A DNA stretch of 64,000 nucleotides, taken from positions 124,001 to 188,000 of the forward strand of contig JAZNCN010000028.1 of assembly GCA_045587545.1 (NCBI GenBank), in the 5' to 3' direction. A program made the position numbers and the translations under genes. Each line of letters opens with the position of its first letter. Position 1 is the stretch's first letter. Origin of the DNA: Caccoplasma_A sp045587545. GTDB taxonomy: Bacteria; Bacteroidota; Bacteroidia; Bacteroidales; G3-4614. The notes beneath the pieces are model-generated. The model was not told the origin of the DNA and searched no databases. It worked only from the letters and a program-made list of their open reading frames with translations. Shown one piece after another: positions 61,283-64,000 of the stretch.

Positions 61283-62218
61283 ATGAATATATTGGTAACA
61301 GCAATTGGTTCATTTTCGGCAGATTGTGTAATAAAAACATTAAAAAGGAAAAATCACAACGTAGTCGGATGTGATATATATCCTACCATTTGGCATGCTA
61401 TATCAAAAGAGTGTGACAAAACATATCAAGTACCTTATGCTATAGATAAAGAATATGTAAATTTTTTATGTAGTATATGTATCAATGAAAAAATAGATTG
61501 TATAATACCCCTAACAGACTTGGAAATTGATGTTCTAAATAACAACAGAAAGAGTTTCAAAGATATTGGTGTTAACGTATATATACAATCTGAATCATGT
61601 TTAAATATTGCAAGAGATAAGTATGCAATGTATAATATATTTAAAGATGATATAATTGTAAACGTACCAAATTCTATTTCTTCATCAAACCTTACTACAA
61701 ACTTTCCATTACCCGCAATAGCAAAACCAATAAACGGTAGAAGTAGTGAAGGATTAAAAATAATTGAAAACATAAAAGAACTTGAACAATTAATTAATAT
61801 ACCAAAGTATATTATTCAAGAAAAGATATCTGGCTCTGTAATAACAGTGGATTACGTCAGAGACAAGCATGGTAATGATTTTGCTATTCCTCGAGAAGAA
61901 TTATTAAGGACGAAGAATGGAGCAGGAACAACAATAAAGATCATTAATAATAAAGAACTAAATGAAACAGTCTCATATATAGGTAATAAGTTAAATGTAG
62001 TTGGATGTGTTAATATGGAATTTATTCACAACAATGACAAATTTTATCTAATAGACATAAATCCAAGATTCTCTGCGGGAGTGGCATTCAGTAACTTTAT
62101 TGGATTTGATATGATTACTAGTCATATAAATTCTTTTATAGGGAAGGAAATATGCAATAAAATAGAAATTATTGAGCAAATAATTTGTAAACGATATTAC
62201 GAAGAAAAATTAGATTAA
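61283..62218 (+). CDS. ATP-grasp domain-containing ligase
   Basis: Protein of 311 residues. The N-terminal MNILVTAIGSFSADCVIKTLKRKNH resembles the preATP-grasp fold of carbamoyl-phosphate-synthase-like proteins. The nucleotide-binding region (FPLPAIAKPINGRSSEGLKII near 140, YIIQEKISGSVITVDYVRD near 175) and the metal-binding MEFIHNNDKFYLIDINPRFSAG near 250 are present. ATP-grasp ligases join a carboxylate to an amine, so it could link an amino acid to a sugar or peptide. The substrate is unknown. It lies 10 bp after the GNAT gene and 8 bp before a glycosyltransferase. Confidence 0.82.
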   Translation: MNILVTAIGSFSADCVIKTLKRKNHNVVGCDIYPTIWHAISKECDKTYQVPYAIDKEYVNFLCSICINEKIDCIIPLTDLEIDVLNNNRKSFKDIGVNVYIQSESCLNIARDKYAMYNIFKDDIIVNVPNSISSSNLTTNFPLPAIAKPINGRSSEGLKIIENIKELEQLINIPKYIIQEKISGSVITVDYVRDKHGNDFAIPREELLRTKNGAGTTIKIINNKELNETVSYIGNKLNVVGCVNMEFIHNNDKFYLIDINPRFSAGVAFSNFIGFDMITSHINSFIGKEICNKIEIIEQIICKRYYEEKLD

Positions 62219-62226
62219 TATAAATA

Positions 62227-63186
62227 ATGTCAGAAAAAACACCATTAGTAAGCGTATTAACATTAGCATATAACCATGCTCCATATATAAGAGAGTGTTT
62301 GGACGGAATTCTTATGCAAAAAACAAATTTTGCATTTGAATTACTAATTCATGATGATGCCTCAACCGATGGCACTGCCGATATAATTAGAGAATACGAA
62401 GCAAAATACCCTGATATAGTAAAGCCCATATACCAAACCGAAAATCAATATAGTAAAGGAGTGAAAATAACAATAACATATCAGTTCCCCAGAGTAAAGG
62501 GTAAGTATATTGCTTTATGCGAAGGTGATGATTATTGGACTGACCCTCTAAAACTCCAAAAACAAGTTGATTTTATGGAGGCAAATCCTGATTATGGATT
62601 GTGTTATACAAGCATAAATATGCTTCATTTGGATAAATCATTTTCTCATGAATATAATTTCTCAAACGATTTTGAGCCCACAATAAAAGAATTAATGATT
62701 AGTAATCCTATATGTACTTTAACAACTCTATTTAGAAAAGATTTATATGCCCAATATATTGAAGAGGTAGAACCCCAAAATCAAAATTGGAAGATGGGTG
62801 ATTATCCAATATGGATATGGTTCTCGCTACATTTAAAAATAAAATACCTAAGTGATATCACTGGTGTATATAGGAGAACAATAGGCAGTGCAAGTAATAG
62901 CAGTGATAAAAACAAACAATTATCATTTCTATTAAATGTTATTGATATTAAAACATTCTTTAAAGAGAAATATGATATATGTAATTCTCTCTATTTATAT
63001 GGCACAGCTAATACATATACTCAATGCCGAGGAATTGCAATTGATATTGGCAGGTGGGATATTATAAAAAAAGAGATTAAAACGGCAAGACTCCTAAAAA
63101 ATTGGAAAAGAGTTATAAAACTTAAAGTTTTATATATAGCCAGATATAATAAACGTATACTAAATTTTATAAATAGCCAAATATGA
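62227..63186 (+). CDS. Glycosyltransferase family 2
   Basis: GT-A glycosyltransferase of 319 residues. Motifs: VSVLTLAYNHAPYIRECLDGIL at the N-terminus, IHDDASTDGTADIIREY near 45, the nucleotide-sugar DxD-like CEGDDYWTDP near 97 and an RKDLYAQY region near 172. It should add a sugar to the lipid-linked repeat unit. Eight base pairs after the ATP-grasp gene, in the same cluster. The donor and acceptor are unknown. Confidence 0.88.
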   Translation: MSEKTPLVSVLTLAYNHAPYIRECLDGILMQKTNFAFELLIHDDASTDGTADIIREYEAKYPDIVKPIYQTENQYSKGVKITITYQFPRVKGKYIALCEGDDYWTDPLKLQKQVDFMEANPDYGLCYTSINMLHLDKSFSHEYNFSNDFEPTIKELMISNPICTLTTLFRKDLYAQYIEEVEPQNQNWKMGDYPIWIWFSLHLKIKYLSDITGVYRRTIGSASNSSDKNKQLSFLLNVIDIKTFFKEKYDICNSLYLYGTANTYTQCRGIAIDIGRWDIIKKEIKTARLLKNWKRVIKLKVLYIARYNKRILNFINSQI

Positions 63187-63208
63187 TAAAAGATGCTTTT
63201 TACTTAAT

Positions 63209-63958
63209 ATGGCAACAGGAATAATAATACAAGCAAGGACTGGTTCAAGTAGATTACCTCAAAAAATGGTGATACCTTTCTTTGACGGTATGGGAATACT
63301 TGAGATCTTACTCAAACGATTAAAGAATAATATTGATTGTAAAATTATTATTGCAACAACTGATAACGAAAGAGACAATATTATTGAAAATGTTGCAATA
63401 AAAAATGATTGTCTATGTTATCGAGGATCAGAAGATGATGTATTATTAAGATTTATTGAAGCTGCTGAATTTCATAATATCTCAAAAATTATTAGGATAT
63501 GTGCCGATAACCCATTTTTAGATATGCGATCTCTAAGGGAGTTAATAAACTATAGCGAAAATAGAGACGAGGATTATATATCTTTCTGCACATCAGATGG
63601 TACTCCCACTATAAAAACTCATTATGGATTTTGGGCTGAATATGTTACATTAGATGCTTTAAAGAGAGTAAATTCTTTAACAAGTGAAAAGCTCTATCAT
63701 GAACATGTAACAAATTATATATATGCAAATAAAAATATATTTAGCACAAACTTTATTCAAATTCCAAAATGGATTGAAGACAAACCTATAAGATTGACAT
63801 TAGATACTCAAGAGGATTTTGAGATGCAACAAAACATATTTAAATATGTTATAGATAATAATTTAAATATTAAGATAGATGATGTTATTAACTATTTAAA
63901 TAGTAATAATGATTACTATTTAAAAATGAGTTCTATTATATCTCAAAATAAAAAATAA
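63209..63958 (+). CDS. SpsF-like cytidylyltransferase (nonulosonate activation)
   Basis: Nucleotidyltransferase-fold protein of 249 residues. The MATGIIIQARTGSSRLPQKM start is the signature of SpsF/NeuA-related cytidylyltransferases, and RICADNPFLDMRSLREL near 98 and the later IRLTLDTQEDFEM near 195 match. SpsF-type enzymes activate sialic-acid-like nonulosonates or related sugars, often alongside SpsE, whose homologue follows at once. Gap to the next gene about 4 bp. Confidence 0.85.
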   Translation: MATGIIIQARTGSSRLPQKMVIPFFDGMGILEILLKRLKNNIDCKIIIATTDNERDNIIENVAIKNDCLCYRGSEDDVLLRFIEAAEFHNISKIIRICADNPFLDMRSLRELINYSENRDEDYISFCTSDGTPTIKTHYGFWAEYVTLDALKRVNSLTSEKLYHEHVTNYIYANKNIFSTNFIQIPKWIEDKPIRLTLDTQEDFEMQQNIFKYVIDNNLNIKIDDVINYLNSNNDYYLKMSSIISQNKK

Positions 63959-63962
63959 TTTT

Positions 63963-64000
63963 ATGGGAACATATATTATTGGAGAGATTGGACAAAATCA
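63963..64000 (+). CDS. SpsE/NeuB-type N-acylneuraminate synthase, N-terminus only
   Basis: Only the first 12 codons are in the window: MGTYIIGEIGQN, the start of the IAEIGQNHNGD motif of sialic/pseudaminic/legionaminic acid synthases. Its position directly after SpsF supports the call. The rest lies outside the window. Confidence 0.65.
   Translation, partial: MGTYIIGEIGQN

Noticed and set aside
1..64000. CRISPR array, tRNA or rRNA gene
   Set aside because: No regularly spaced repeat with unique spacers was seen, and no cloverleaf or rRNA-like sequence was recognised by eye.

Overview
The window looks like the chromosome of an anaerobic Bacteroidales (Bacteroidota) bacterium. The DNA is AT-rich. 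Many genes follow TAnnTTTG -7 boxes rather than Shine-Dalgarno sites. Two secreted proteins end in domains resembling type IX secretion (T9SS) sorting signals. There is a methylmalonyl-CoA decarboxylase sodium-pump operon with a lamin-tail/OadG protein, and a bifunctional HisB. No rRNA, tRNA, CRISPR array or intact IS element was found.

Layout. 1-15.8 kb holds housekeeping and cell-surface genes: an M3 peptidase (cut by the left edge), an LtaS-like sulfatase-fold transferase, flavodiiron protein, N-carbamoylputrescine amidase, a DXS-like/MBOAT/SGNH operon, mltG-mtnN-luxS, a trihaem cytochrome c peroxidase, agmatine deiminase and cysteine synthase. 15.9-20.5 kb is a hisGDCB operon preceded by a complete attenuator with a His-rich leader peptide. 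20.5-27.6 kb carries the phosphatidylserine/phosphatidylethanolamine pair, an RluA pseudouridine synthase, a TPR protein, a Cytidylate_kin2 protein and an M16-fold protein without its zinc motif. 27.6-29.4 kb is a repeat-rich accessory stretch with palindromic REP/REPIN-like elements around one lipoprotein gene whose 3' end is sharply GC-rich. 29.4-36.1 kb has an acyltransferase, a Crp-like regulator, an OPT transporter, a DUF2461 protein and a divergent RelA/SpoT homologue. 36.1-47.3 kb is a secreted alpha-L-fucosidase locus (three GH29 enzymes plus a 1,198-residue GEVED protein). 47.4-54.3 kb has dnaK and the mce-mmd operon. 54.3-64 kb leads into a surface polysaccharide cluster running off the right edge at a sialic-acid-synthase-type gene.

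Main points of interest. (1) A DUF559 endonuclease cassette of about 438 bp sits in frame inside a DegT-type aminotransferase gene (58.36-59.90 kb), bounded by hairpins that share a CAGTAG/CTACTG core. Both the host enzyme motifs and the nuclease motifs look intact, which suggests a mobile nuclease tolerated inside a protein. (2) The lipoprotein gene at 28.35-29.05 kb has an abrupt GC-rich 3' cassette (106/180 G+C against 31/90 next to it) with NNC-rich codons and a hairpin at the stop, reminiscent of a diversity-generating-retroelement variable region or a recombination cassette. (3) AACTAAC/GTTAGTT heptamer arrays lie on or next to the stop codons of at least seven genes and flank the flippase gene in inverted orientation. 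(4) A polysaccharide cassette combines nonulosonate-type genes (SpsF, SpsE/NeuB) with a PLP enzyme, a GNAT and an ATP-grasp protein and may make an unusual decorated sugar.

All calls come from reading the sequence; no database search or folding program was run.
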